Part shown: piece by piece, positions 35,497 to 47,920 of the stretch | Layout: every line of letters begins with the position of its first letter | Position numbering within the stretch: the stretch's first letter is position 1 | Assembly (NCBI GenBank): GCA_903813345.2 | Contig: CAIIXF020000005.1 | Coordinates: 7,689,375-7,753,374 of the forward strand | Source: Owenia fusiformis | Taxonomy: Eukaryota > Annelida > Polychaeta > Sabellida > Oweniidae | Direction: 5' to 3' | Length of the DNA stretch: 64,000 nucleotides | Translations under genes and position numbers: made by a program | The notes under the pieces: generated by a model | What the model saw: only the letters and a program-made list of their open reading frames with translations | What the model was told of the DNA's origin: nothing | Database searches by the model: none

Positions 35497-36100
35497 TAAT
35501 GAAATAACGTATGTGCGACTGTCTAATGTTTTAGGTTGTAAACGTAATAAATGAAATAACGTATGCGCGACTGTCTAATGTTTGAGGGTGTAAACGTAGT
35601 AAATGAAATAACGTATGCGCCATTGTCTAATGTTTTAGGTTGTAAACGTAACAAATAAAATAACGTATGCGCGACTGTCTAATGTTTGAGGGTGTAAACA
35701 TTAAACGTAATGAAGGAAATAACGTATGCGTGACCGTCTGATGTTTCAGTGTTAACGTAATAAATGAAATAACGTATGCGTAGCTGTCTAATGGTTTTGG
35801 GTCTAAACGTAGTAAATGAAATAACGTATGCGCCATTGTCTAATGTTTGAGGGTGTAAACGTAGTAAATGAAATAACGTATGCGCCATTGTCTAATGTTT
35901 TAGGTTGTAAACGTAACAAATAAAATAACGTATGCGCGACTGTCTAATGTTTGAGGGTGTAAACATTAAACGTAATAAAGTAAATAGCGTATGCGTGACC
36001 GTCTATAGCTAATGTTTCAGTGTCAACGTAATAAAGGAAATAGCGTATGCGTGACTGTCTATAATGTGTAAGCGTAGTAAAGGAAATAACGTAAACGTGA
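35497..36100. repeat. 52 bp satellite-like array with an internal segmental duplication
   Basis: About eleven units with the core GAAATAACGTATGCGYGACT, then GTCTAATGTTT and a TGTAAACGTARTAAAT joint. A block of about 105 bp at 35608-35712 (carrying the variants CGCCATTG, AACAAATAAAATAACG and AAACATTAAACG) recurs at about 35878-35982. The array therefore grew partly by a multi-unit duplication of about 270 bp. Minus-strand ORFs here are repeat translations. Confidence 0.85.
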
Positions 36101-37241
36101 CTTTTACACATGTATACATAATGTGTGAGACTCTATGATAAACTATTTTTCTACTACTTTACTCCTACTAGAAGTAAAGTAAGCGTGTGTGTGTAATGGA
36201 GGAAGGTAAATTGCATTGATCGATCGACTGTCTAATATAATGAAGGAGGTAGTGCATGCCTGGCTCTTAAATGTTGGAAATTAAGGGTGTGATGTTTAAA
36301 TGACTGTCTTATGTTTAAGAGTTGAAAAGTAATCATAGTATTACAACGGTGATAACTAAAGCTCCAGACTCTATAGAAAACCATGAAAACGTGTTCTGCT
36401 GGCAACACTTTACTTAGACCAACATTTCCAGTATTTGTAAGGATGGAGTTCGAATTTACATAACGTTGTCAATCAGCTTACGAAGGTAAAGGTGCGAACA
36501 TGGTGCGTATTTTCATCAGCTTCGTTCTTTCACGATTTTGAAGAGTTGCAGAAGAATTTCACCTGTAAAAATGAGGCTGTGTTCTTTCGATCCCCTATTT
36601 TCTATAAAAAGCCTTTTTATTTTATTGATTAAAGGCATTAGATTTAACATATTGAGCTTAGGCTCATTTTGCATTCATTGCAATAATACCATGGGCGTTC
36701 AGTCTTTTTCGTATGAATCCTAATCCGACGGGTCCATTGAGTGGTTATCCACAAAACAAAGAACAACTTAATTTTAAGAACATTGTTCGATACGGAAGAA
36801 TAATATATATGATTGTATATGTCAGCCTAGCTTATGATAACAAAGGAAACTAATAAAAAACGCAAGCAAAACGCAATTCATTCACATTATTTCGCTCTTT
36901 GAAACCGAACAGTCGCAAGACTTCATACTGTTCATTGATTTCATTTGGAGCCAAAACCCTCTTTTTCCTAACTACTAATTTGAATATATATAATCAACAG
37001 GCAATGTTGATAGAGTTTCAGTACAAATCGATAACACATTTATTCTATTCAATAACCACTAATCGGCCATCAATACAAACAACTACTTCATACTAAAACC
37101 ATCAAGTGGTCCCAAATAAATAGACCTAATCCTCCAAGAACTTGTTTGTGGAAAATGTATCTTCTAAATCGTGTTTGGAGAGCAACTGAAGACGCAAATG
37201 TTAGTTTTGAAAGATAGCAATCGTGCTGTGTTTGAGCTGTT

Positions 37242-37662
37242 AAACATGATTTGCACTTAGTTTGGCTTCAGAGCTGCAAGTATGTTAAACATGTGCTCGA
37301 TGCTCATCTTGATCTTGAACATATCGCAAATAAGTTCAAATGACAAGATTTAGCAGTATGTTCAGGTATGTAATCATGGGGGTTTCTAGAGAATACCTTT
37401 GCCCCATGAAATGGGTTTTAATCTAACCTTTTTATAAATGGGGCTATGAGCTACAATGGCTTAATAAAAAGAGAAGGTTAGATTAAAACCCATTTCATGG
37501 GGCAAAGGTATTCTCTAGAAACCCCCATGATTACATACCTGAACATACTGCTAAATTTTGTCATTTGAACTTATTTGCGATATGTTCAAGATCAAGATGA
37601 GCATCGAGCACATGTTTAACATACTTGCAGCTCTGAAGCCAAACTAAGTGCAAATCATGTTT
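37242..37662. repeat. near-perfect palindrome, 189 bp arms, 43 bp spacer
   Basis: Arms 37242-37430 and 37474-37662 are reverse complements with a single mismatch seen over 189 positions (GACAAGATTT against GACAAAATTT). No terminal motif or convincing target duplication is seen. No ORF explains it. Confidence 0.9.
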
Positions 37663-40205
37663 GGTACTATGAAGGCTAAATGAGAAAATGGGTTCCGGGG
37701 CGAGGAGCTATGAAGGTGATATAGGTACCGAAAACTGGGGCTAGGAGCTATGAAGGCTATATAAAGAGAAAGGAGTCTCCAATCTTGAGGAACATACATG
37801 TAGCCAGATGCATTTGTGACCCAATGCAGTGACCTGAACATCATCTTGAAGATTTTACTTTTGTTGACACTTTCGGGCTATATACGATTTTGAGTGTTTT
37901 TTCGAAAATTTCAAAGCCTTTCTAATACTTAAAATGAGGCTAACAATATAAGCATACTCTCAACAATTTGCATTCGAAATCTCTGGTTAATATATTGACT
38001 ATCTATTTATTGATCATAATATGTAGAAAAGTAGAAAAAAGATTTTTGACCTAGATTTTGACCTTGGTAAAAACAGTTCGCCGCCAAGTTCAGCTAAGAT
38101 AAGCCAAAGGGCCATAAAGTCGACTACTGAAACCTAGCTTGAAGTAGCGAAAAAATGCGGGGAGAATCCTAAAGAGGACCAAGAACTTCCTTAAAGAATG
38201 AACGAATGTGACAGAAATCATTATCAGGAATCATGCGGTGCTCCTTCTTTAGTAAAGTGATGAGTATTAGATATTGGAATTCGAAATGACGTCCTATGGG
38301 CATTATTGTCCTTTTTCTTCTATTCAGTCTTAGCCTGCTCTGATTCAACATAGTTACAAAATAATTATTGTAATATTGTGTAAATTGTATAAATCAGTAT
38401 AGAGGAAATCTAATTTACTGACATCTATCCGATTTAAACATGCAGAAAAACATATGAATGTAAGACAAGTCACGTAACATTTACAAATATGCATATAGGC
38501 TGACTACTAATCGCTGCTTCAATTTTTCGAAATGTGGTCAACAAACGATTCCTTGCACCCGGGTCCTTGCTCTTCTCTGGTACCTCGCCACTCATCGATC
38601 AACACAATAATCTACATTTTGATTTGCCTTAAGTTTTTGAATTCAAACTTATAATCACTTTCTGATCGTGTTTCGTTCGATAGTTTTCAAGTTATGAGTG
38701 CCAGTTTGAATTACTTAAAATCTGATCGATCAACTCAACTGTTTTTCCACTCTGATCTACCCAATCCGTCCAATGCCATACCTGACACTCAAGAGTTCCA
38801 ACAATTTTTCATTTGATCAGCCATGCGTCGTAAGTGAATTAACTACAAAGCAATGTAAATACATTTCTAGTCAGATATTGACGGATGTTTTCTTCATAGA
38901 AATATTGCAGTCCATAGAATTTCTTCATGAGCGATTGAAAAGCATAGCTGATTATTCTCTTAAATAACGCTCTTTTAAAGGCAGAATTCCAATCAATAAA
39001 GATGACTTACCCTTAGCTGCTATGTAATTGTAGATAACTTCAGGGAGACTTTTCCCATTAGAGTATCCCGGCATCTTTCAGGATTTACCTAATCCTGATG
39101 GCCATGGGTGTTATGCTCGGGATGTACGTATATCGGTGAAGAAAAACATTCTAGTTAATGTTTCTTTGCCTTATCAGTTGTTCCAAGAAGAATCAGTATG
39201 AAATATCCCAGTTGCGAACGAAAGATCAAGATGCAATGATAGACTTCCCCTCTTATAAATTCACATCTGTTCATAAGGCGTGCAGTTTATATTCAACGTT
39301 GGATGCCGTTTGTATTTCGGAGGATTTGCAAAACAAAACAGATCTATGTGTTAATTACTGTTCAAAAATTGCAACTCTCCATCTTTCAAGAGCCTCCAAG
39401 CATAGATTTACGCAAATAAGCCATTAAATCGCTTTTATTTTCAAAACGTTTTTGCCGTAGGGTTTCGACATAGACATGGTTTCGGTAATGAATACCCAAG
39501 ATGAAAATTCGAACTTTTATTTTGATTTTAGGAGGAATTGCATTGGTTGGATACCCAGATGTTATTATATCATGAGTAATTCTGAGGATGCTACACCCAT
39601 ACAGCTGACGGTTCATAGCACTGGAGGGGGGGGCAATACCTCAATATGAACAAGGCATTACGTGACAAGATGTCACCACCTAGAAATGTTGTAACAATAG
39701 ACACTGTTCACGACGACCAACGCAGAACGTCCAAAATGAAGGATAAAACAATATGTCGCTACTTACTCTAGTTTCTAGAGGCGCCCTGATGAGAAAAGTT
39801 ACAGTTTTGCTATGTAATGAATAACTTAACCACAAACTAATATTTTTGATTTGTGTTGGGAATCTAACCTATTGCCGGCTTCGGATTGTTCCAAAGCCTC
39901 TCTAAGTAGATTCTTACACTGAACTGAAATAAAAAATGTGGTTATTGTTATTAATTAGATGGGGCTTATAAAACTATATAATACGTTTGCTCTCAGCAGT
40001 CCATAAACTATTTTTAGTCTTACAGTTCGGACTATTCCAGATAGTCTTTAGTCTTATTACAAGCTCTTGCACAACAAGTGTGTGAGAAGGTGTTTAGTCA
40101 AGTAGAGGGGGTGGGGGTCACAGAGGCTTGTAGTTAGGGCTAGCTAGACTAGATAGTCCTTCTAGTTCAATGTTACCTGGATAAAATTAATCTAATAAAT
40201 TAGGA

Positions 40206-40718
40206 GATAAAATCTTCAATAACTTCTACTTTTTATCTTCACCCATCATATCTCAATTTTTAAGACGGAATTATTGGCATGCCGACCCTCACGACATCTT
40301 TAATTCAGCACACGGATGGTTTCGTTCTTATGGATATCAAACTGTATTGCCACCATCATTGGTGCGCACCTGATGCGCAAGCTACATGTAGAATGGAGAG
40401 AGGATGACTGGCGACTTTGGAGTTTTTTCAAAAGCAATGTCAATAGCATTGATAAAATCTTCAACAACTTCTACTTCTTATCATCACCCATCATATCTCA
40501 ATTTTTAAAGAAAATGCAATTACGATTAATTTACATGAATTATTGGCATGTCGACCCTCACGACATCTTTAATTCAGCGCACAGATGGTTTCGTTCTAAT
40601 GGATATCAAACTGTATCCACCATCATTGGTGTGCACCTGATGCGCAAGCTATATGTAGAATGGAAAGAGGATGAGTGGCGACTGTGGAGTTTTTTTCAAA
40701 AGCAATGTCAATAACATT
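40206..40718. repeat. tandem duplication of about 250-265 bp with a shared open frame
   Basis: Two head-to-tail copies start ATAAAATCTTCAAYAACTTC at 40206 and 40455 and both end CAAAAGCAATGTCAATARCA. The second copy has an insertion of about 20 bp. Plus-strand frames over both copies read GAHLMRKLHVEWREDDWRLW and GVHLMRKLYVEWKEDEWRLW, an unusually protein-like pair. I recognise no family, and no splice-consistent gene model was found. Confidence 0.7.
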
Positions 40719-41484
40719 GAAATGTGTTGCAAATTTTTTAGAACTCACAATTTTTTTTACTTGGCACCGTCCAAGGTGGATTCCGGCCATGGTTGAGAAA
40801 TAGGGATGGAAACCAACCAAAGTTTTCTCCTGATGATTGTGTTGGCTTTGTGGATATCGACCCTTCGATACGCTCATGGACTTCGAACTAGATTTTGGCT
40901 ATCCCACATCATTTGAGACTGAATGCTCTATCCTTTATGAATACTATAATCTAAACTATTTTTGATATTATGAGTAACGGTTATATCAATTCAAATTTTT
41001 TCTTCAACGTGTATTGTAATGACTTCAGTATGACTGAAACGTCCCTTGGTTCTGTGGTCTGGGATTGTGATAATGGTATTTTAATGGTGGAGGATGGGGA
41101 ATAAGACATCGTTTCTTTTCACACTTAGACTATGGTTTGGGATAGTTGGGGTTTGTTCTCTTAGGACTGGTGTACTACTAGAACTTTTATTTTTCTTGCT
41201 GTGTTCTGTAATACGTTTTGGTCTTTTTCCCTTGGCTCTTGTGCATTCATATTTTGAAACATAGTGTTTGAATTGTAAGTTTAGGTTTTGTTGTTGACCA
41301 TTCAGTTGCATAACAATGCACGTAACTATTAATAGTTAATTGTCATCATTACTAATATCTGCTTACAGTGATAATAGCATGCATAATAGAGCCTGGCATC
41401 ACTCATGAACAAAATCGCCTAAATAGCATATACGAGGGTCATCCGAAAAGTCTTGAAGTTTGGAGTATAGTAGTAGGTCTACTT

Positions 41485-41490
41485 TTTATT
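41485..41490 (-). terminator. candidate polyadenylation signal of the NFIL3-like gene
   Basis: TTTATT on the plus strand is AATAAA on the minus strand, about 200 nt beyond the stop codon of the bZIP gene. Confidence 0.4.
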
Positions 41491-41690
41491 CATTGTCGTA
41501 AACAAACATTATATAATATTATATTATAGATATTATACTATATAGATTAGTAGTAAACGTTTTAGGCTAAACAATGACAGTGCATTTCTAACTATGCTAC
41601 ACAAAACAGATTACAAAAAATAAGCAAGGCATCAGTTATTCCTCACAAATAGCACATCTACGCTGTCTTTAACATTTCAAAAAGTATGTT

Positions 41691-42791
41691 TCATTTATGC
41701 TCCGAGTTGTTTCTCAACGGAACTCTCATATAGTCCTTCATCCGGGCAACTTCCTGCGTGAGGTGTTGTAGTTGCTCCCTGAGCTCGATGGTCTCTTCGG
41801 GATTGTCCTTGTTATGAGTTGTCTCATTCTTTACATTATATGTTTTCTTCATAGGACTCGTGTCGGCTACTGCTTCTTGCCTATTGTTTAACTGATTGTC
41901 TCCTGTCCTATCAATGCCATCATAAATGCGATCCATCCTTTGCGATGGTCTGAAATGATCGTTTGTTGATTGTTCCTGATGAAAACGCTTTTGAACACCA
42001 TTCATTTCGGTATGGTTATGCAAGTCTCTAGGTTCACCCTTTGACAGATCCGTAGGTAGCAGATCTAGATGTCGTCCATATTGCGAGCTGTTTTGGTTGT
42101 ATCTATAAGCGTACGTTGGTTGGTCGGGCAAACTTTGAGGTAATGTGTTATGCCTGGCTTCCTGGTAAGGTACGTCGGATTGCTCCGTGCTGTCTGGACA
42201 ATGATTGGTTCCTTGATTATGATCCCAGTAAGGTTCATTAGGCTGCATCATATAGTTCACGAATCCTTGGTCGCCAGCGAGCAATGACCTATGTTGACCA
42301 GGACTGACGCTGGAATCAATTAGCCTATTATTAGCGTTATTATGAATTCTAGCACCGTGATTATTCCTAGACATCATATGCGGCTCTTCTGGGTGCATAT
42401 GGTCGTTCATTTCATGCATTTGTTGATCTTCATGTTTCATGTGCTTATACATAGGCGATCCACTGGCATGTTCTCGTTCGTCCTCAGAAAACCGTCGCTC
42501 CGAGCTTGGCTGGTATTCCTTCCCTGTTATGAAGTTCTTGTTTATCGGTAGACCATACTTTGCTTTAATTGCGTTAAGTTCTTGTTTCAGCATTAGATTT
42601 TCTCGATCGAGTGCTGCGTTTCTTCCTTTGATACTCAAATCCATGTTTCGTTTTATTTCACGGGATTTCCGAGCTGCTTCATTGTTGCGTTTGCGTTTTT
42701 CCCAATAGCGATCATCCTTGCACTCAGTGGGAATGCATGTCTTACTCCTGCGTCTGGTCTTCATGAGTTGCTTCTCCAATTGTTCTGACAT
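41691..42791 (-). CDS. NFIL3: bZIP transcription factor, NFIL3/E4BP4-like
   Basis: Uninterrupted 366-residue frame in one exon, as in vertebrate NFIL3, whose coding region is also a single exon. Residues 29-45 (RYWEKRKRNNEAARKSR) are the diagnostic NFIL3-type basic region. The heptad positions I54, L61, L68 and I75 form the zipper, which ends AIKAKYGLP, also typical of the family. The factor should bind D-box-like TTAYGTAA sites as a dimer; vertebrate relatives repress PAR-bZIP targets in the clock and in immunity. The middle is rich in H, N, Q and M (about 100-330). Near the C-terminus L337, L341, L344, V348, M351 and M355 make a second 4-3-4-3 heptad run. The start was chosen as the first ATG upstream of the basic region; 5' UTR exons are not resolved. 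Confidence 0.9.
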   Translation of the reverse strand: MSEQLEKQLMKTRRRSKTCIPTECKDDRYWEKRKRNNEAARKSREIKRNMDLSIKGRNAALDRENLMLKQELNAIKAKYGLPINKNFITGKEYQPSSERRFSEDEREHASGSPMYKHMKHEDQQMHEMNDHMHPEEPHMMSRNNHGARIHNNANNRLIDSSVSPGQHRSLLAGDQGFVNYMMQPNEPYWDHNQGTNHCPDSTEQSDVPYQEARHNTLPQSLPDQPTYAYRYNQNSSQYGRHLDLLPTDLSKGEPRDLHNHTEMNGVQKRFHQEQSTNDHFRPSQRMDRIYDGIDRTGDNQLNNRQEAVADTSPMKKTYNVKNETTHNKDNPEETIELREQLQHLTQEVARMKDYMRVPLRNNSEHK

Positions 42792-45223
42792 CTTAATACA
42801 AAGTCAGCCGCTGCAGTATATATCCTATCAATCAAACAAAAGTGATATAAGCATGTAATCATTTGTTTACAAGTCAAATGTGATCTTGATTGACAAGGTT
42901 TCGGTTGCCCAAATTGTGTTATAACACCTTGGAAGTCGAAGATGGTCAAATGGAGTCATCATGATAAACCATGACATATCAAACCTTCTCAGCCCTGAGA
43001 TGTTTCAGGTGAAACAGAAAGATGCTATGAGTATCAGAATGAAATGGAGTGACTATGGGGAAACTCAACATGGCGTGTTGCGTAATATCATGGGGTTTCT
43101 CTAGAGGCACCACCAAGTGCCACTGAGTCCAGTGGATATTGTGAGCTCGCGCAATGGACTCGACAGGGAAGGGTGGAACTCGACACGGTCCGTTGGGGTT
43201 AGGACTATGCAACTTGAGGTTAAATGCCACTTCGAGTGCAAAATTGAACATAAGTGCAAGCAGTTGAAATCACAAGATTATCACGGATTTAATTTTGCTA
43301 AATGAAAACAATCAATGGAAATATTTCTAAACAAGTTTCAGAGACCAAACTTTTATAGATTGGGAACTATATGCCATGTGCTTTAGTTAAAGAAGGTGTG
43401 GTCCTAATCTTGCGTCAAGACTGCCCTTCCTCCTTATGTACCTCACCAACACGTAGAAACGTACTTGGGAGGGGGGGGGGAGGGGGTGCTCACGAGGTGG
43501 TTCCTGTATGTTGATGTTTTCCTAATTCCTGCCATACATATATATCATGATTTGATATTTGACCCATGGCTAAAACTGTCGCAGTTTTGCACATCGTATA
43601 CTTACGATCCGAAATATGGAATCCGATTATAAGATTAAGAATTATAATCAAAAATGTTTCCCATTTAGAATTTAAATGAGGACCATTGCTTTTGTCAGCA
43701 AAAACAAATCCGCAATTAATATAGCCTTATGGCTTCGACTGTAATTGCACTTTTGATAGTAGAATGAAGTGTGTTCTCAACGGACTAGATCCATCGCATC
43801 CCGGCATCGCATCCCTCAAAAAACCGCATCCCTAAATAACCTCTATTTATACAGTGAGTTTACACCTAACTTTGCTCCCAATATTACATAACACTTTAAA
43901 ATATTCTAAAACCTAGAAAAATTCACACAGTCATAGGCTGAGTGCAATATCAATGAAAAGTTCTAAGTACAATAAAATAATACAAAACAAGAGAAATAAA
44001 GCATACCTCGTCCTTAAGTGTGCTAAACTGCAACTTTTCCTCAAAATTTGACAGGTATCGGACTGACTTTATCAACGTCTAATGTAACCTTCTCTGTGTG
44101 CTATTGCATGTACATGTACATGTAATAGTAACATGTAATAATAGTATATTTTTAGACTGCATAATACAAGGGACCGGTCAATCTTTCCCAACCTGGTTAT
44201 TTGAAGATCCTAATTTAGTAACGTACATGAATAAGAACACCGAGCATGATTTAAAAATAAATAATTTCCATTTGCATCAAGAATGAATAATATGATCCGG
44301 TCACAGTTGATTTGAATCGAATAAGAATAACATTATAAAATGTGATTTCTGCAGTAAGAAATGATCGATCCCACTCAGTGGTCAATGCATTCGTACAACA
44401 TTACGTAATGTTATCTATAATCACTGACCACTCTAATTACATAACGGCTGATTACATAAAGCAGTGGGTAGCCGGCCTAGTGGGATAAAGATAGGTAAAT
44501 TAGTAACCTTAGCGTATGTTATGTAATACTAGTAATTTCGTTCGTAAGTGGTAAATAGTTGCGCAATATGGGTAAACTCGTGCTTTATAATTACACTTTC
44601 TTCAATCATGAACTACTTTTTAGTGCTCAGCACTCCAATCATCAAAATTCAAGATTTGTTACAAAGAAAATCATTTAAGTTTACCACCATTCTCCAGCCG
44701 CATGACTCTCCAACGTCCAGGAAAACTTTCTTGAACAGAACGAGTCCTGAAGCCCCCGGGCCCTGTGTTCTTTGATGATACGCTGTTGAATGTTACTCGG
44801 TTTTTTATAATTTAATGGAGATGTGGCTTGCTCTATCGATCGAAAATTAGACTGACTGGTATAATATTAATCTAGCTCAAGACAAGCCCATGTAAGTCCC
44901 CCCCCCCCTAATTACACATTTTGCTGGTGAAGTAGATAAGGGGGAGGAGGTCCACAGTCTTGAAGGAAGACTTGCACCGGGCGGTGGGGATTAGCCTTTT
45001 ATGGATATCACTTACTTAAAGTCTCTAGCCAATGACATAGTGGGGGCCGTAAAAGAACGTAAGATACCATTTTGCTAGATGTGATAAATTGAGGACGGAA
45101 ACGCAAATAGAAATCGACAAAAATGAATTCCAACATGGTAACTTAATTATATGTTAATTCCCCGGTTAATTCAATAGTTTAAGTTCATAATACAACACAC
45201 ACTATTTTTATTTGTTTTTATAT
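42792..45223. other. non-coding stretch upstream of the NFIL3-like gene
   Basis: No gene recognised. It should contain the promoter and 5' UTR of the NFIL3-like gene (minus strand). G-run at about 43471-43480 and C-run at about 44899-44908; both are possible assembly weak points. Confidence 0.45.
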
Positions 45224-46875
45224 TACACTGTTGCTCATAAATATGGAATATTAGATTTGGCAGCTCAGAATTCAAAGTTTGGAGTAAGAGAACATTTATT
45301 TGGAGTTGGTTCAGACATTTATTTTCTAGGCAAATCATAACCACATATTTCATCTACAGATCAACATTTTTTAGAGAAAAAATATTCACATTTAAGTTTA
45401 GAAAATTACTGTTATTTAAACAGGGGTACGGCTAAGAATTTTGGCATTTTCAAAACACACCGATCCAAATCGTCATGTAAAACAGATCAAACAAAATAAA
45501 CATCTGGTCATGAAGATTGAAGTGTCCTCAATCCAATGATAGCACTAATATGCATTATGTCCTCTTTCTCCTGCAATCAGAGCAACAACCCTTCGGGACC
45601 AGCATAGAATGAAACATCTGACCTTTCGAAGTGAAATAAGGCCCCATTCCTCAATCTGGGCAGTGCGTAACGTGTCTAAATTTTGAGTTGGAGGTCCAAG
45701 TCACGAATCTCAGTACCAAGGTCATCCCACATTTGCTCTGCATTAGCCTGATTGGCTGATTTTTGTGCCCATGGTAGCTGGTCCACAATGCCTGCCCTGA
45801 TGTAATCCAACACGATGCCACTAGCATATGCATCAGCATGATCATTCTGCAGTTGAATGTTGCCCCAAAACACTCTGTTTGCATGTGGTACTTGATGGAG
45901 GTCCAAAAGGTCAAATTACTCTGAAATTATGTTTGGGAATCACCAAGGGGGTGCAACTTTTGTAGTACTGCTCTAAACAACCTCTGTAATACTGCTCCAA
46001 ACATAAATAGGGTCGCCTTCATGGACTGCCACATCAGTTAGTGTCCTTATTGTCTCTTTCCCCTGGTCTAAGACAGAAAGGAACACAATTATCAACTTTG
46101 TTGAGGACACATCTTATTTCTTCACATGCTGTCATATGACACCAAAGATTAGGTCCAATGTTTTGGTGCTTTCCTGCCCATTGAAGGGACCTTCCTTTGT
46201 TATGATCAGTCAGCTGTGGTCTCTTCAAAGGTCTCGTGGCCTTGCATCCGTTATAAAGAAATCACTGGTTGTCTTTAGCTCTGGAACACAGGTTTTGAGG
46301 TTGGGCAGCCATTCACCTCGTAGACTACTGGTTGACTAATAAGCGATTTTGATGACATAAATGCAGTAGGTGGTGGTCTTTTCTTACATTTCTCTCTCTG
46401 GGGCTACTATTGCTGTGACCTGGAGTCATAGTCCATTACCTTTGGTACCACTGCAAAATTTTAGAGACTGTTCCTGACACACCCCTAGGGTCCTGGCAAT
46501 GGCAGTTTGTTTCATGCCAGAGAGCGCCACCTCTATGACCTACCATGCTCTTTTTCATTTATTCTATGGGGCCTGCCTTCCAAAAACTCTTCCAACTCTA
46601 AATTAAAATTTTATAAAATGTGCACAATGATTACAGCTAAGGTTTGGACACCTCTTTCAAGTTACCATTATCATGAGGTCAAGGGGTCACCTGAGTAAGT
46701 ACAAGTTTAATCAACCATAAATGTTTTAACTTTTCATACCAATCAGTTTTATATGCAAAACTGATGAGGGAATGAGAACACATTACAAATTTTCATCAAA
46801 ATGTTATCATTTTGTAGAAATTCCATCGAACAGTTCGTATCTATAAAATATTCCATATTTATGAGCAACAGTGTA
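45224..46875 (-). mobile_element. Tc1/mariner-type transposon, inactive
   Basis: Ends CACTGTTGCTCATAAATATG and its complement (CATATTTATGAGCAACAGTG) are inside TA dinucleotides at 45224-45225 and 46874-46875. The total is about 1.65 kb, the usual Tc1 size. A broken transposase lies on the minus strand. Confidence 0.85.
45670..46510 (-). pseudogene. degenerate Tc1 transposase
   Basis: Minus-strand fragments in order: AIARTLGV at about 46500 (the helix-turn-helix region of Tc1 transposases), then several stops, and LQNDHADAYASG...QLPWAQKSANQANAEQMWDDLG at about 45860-45710. The last corresponds to the family's QQDNARPHTA...WPARSPDLNPIEHLWD-type segment, now with key residues substituted. Multiple stops and frame changes show it is dead. 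Confidence 0.75.
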
Positions 46876-46965
46876 TAAGCTGATTTGTCAGGTATGGCTC
46901 GGTTTTATGGGCTACTCATGCTCAGTTTTTCATTTTCAAAATTTGTATTATACATTTAGAAAAAT

Positions 46966-47920
46966 AATTATCCCATCGAACGAAGTTCGGAGGGATATAG
47001 GGAACGCCTCCGTCCGTCCGGGCAATAACTCAAATACCGTTGGCCCGATTTTGTTCATATTTTGTACACATATACCCACCCTATGGGGGTAGAAGTTCTG
47101 CTCGAAAGCCGATTTTCAAAATGGCAGCTCATTTCAAAATGGCGGCCATTTTAGTGCCGATTTTACAGTAATTTAGGTGTAATATGTAAAACTGTAATAG
47201 CAATATGTTTTAAATGTAAAAAAATTATAAAGGACATTAATAATGCTACAAATGTAGATATTAAAGAAGCACATGGCAGCCATCTTGAAAAATGGCGGCC
47301 TTTACTCGTCATTTTACGATTTTTGCTATAACTCAAAAAATAGTGGAGCGATTTTGTTCATATTTGATATGTGAATACTATAAGCATTGCACACTGTCTA
47401 AAAACACTTTTGGTAGAAGGCGGCCATTTTGAAATTTTTTTTGAAAAATGGCCGCCATTTTAATGTATTTTACTATAACTCGAAAAGTAGTGGAGTGATT
47501 TTGTCCATATTTGGTATGTGAATACTATAAGCATGGCACACTGTCCTATGACACTTTTAGTAGAAGGCGGCCATTTTGAAAAAAAATTTGAAAAATGGCC
47601 GCCATTTTAATGTATTTTACTATAACTCGAAAAGTAGTAGAGCGATTTTGTTCATATTTGATATGTGAATACTTTAAGCATGGCACATTGTCTAATAAAA
47701 CTTTGGGGAGTAGTCGGCCATTTTGAAATATGGCCACCATTTTTATGTGTGTTATTTTTCAAAAATTTTAGAGGTGGCTAATTAAAAGCACATTATTTCT
47801 TCTGATGACAACTTGGCTAGTGAGCAACCATTTTGAAAATGGTGGCCTTTCTGGTGTGTTGTTTTATGATATTTGCTATTCGTTTGTAAAAATGCCAGCC
47901 ATTTCTGTTCGATGGGATTC
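46966..47920. mobile_element. repeat element with TCCCATCGAAC inverted ends and GGCGGCCATTTTG tandem units
   Basis: The left end TTATCCCATCGAACGAAGTT and right end GTTCGATGGGA are inverted. The interior holds three to four units of about 138 bp, each with ATAACTCGAAAAGTAGTGGA, GATTTTGTTCATATTTGRTA and paired AAAATGGCCGCCATTTT. Related sequence lies at about 59152-59720 and 63270-63545, so this is a multi-copy family. Confidence 0.7.

Larger units (their letters stand above)
29147..41484. other. 12 kb gene-poor, repeat-rich interval
   Basis: No protein gene could be supported here. It holds the repeats listed separately (tRNA-like unit, foldbacks, minisatellites, palindrome, tandem duplication). 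The first exon of the Shisa-like gene may be hidden in it. Confidence 0.5.

Noticed and set aside
35627-35888. Minus-strand ORFs of about 69 codons
   Set aside because: Translations of the 52 bp tandem repeat.
39158-39427. 89-codon ORF with several cysteines
   Set aside because: No recognisable motif, no partner exons, and no signal peptide that reads convincingly.
41431-41456. Mariner end (ACGAGGGTCATCCGAAAAGT) marking a complete element
   Set aside because: It resembles a mariner terminus, but no matching inverted end was found nearby, so no element can be bounded.
42342-42708. Plus-strand ORFs of 69 and 89 codons
   Set aside because: Antisense shadows of the NFIL3-like coding exon.
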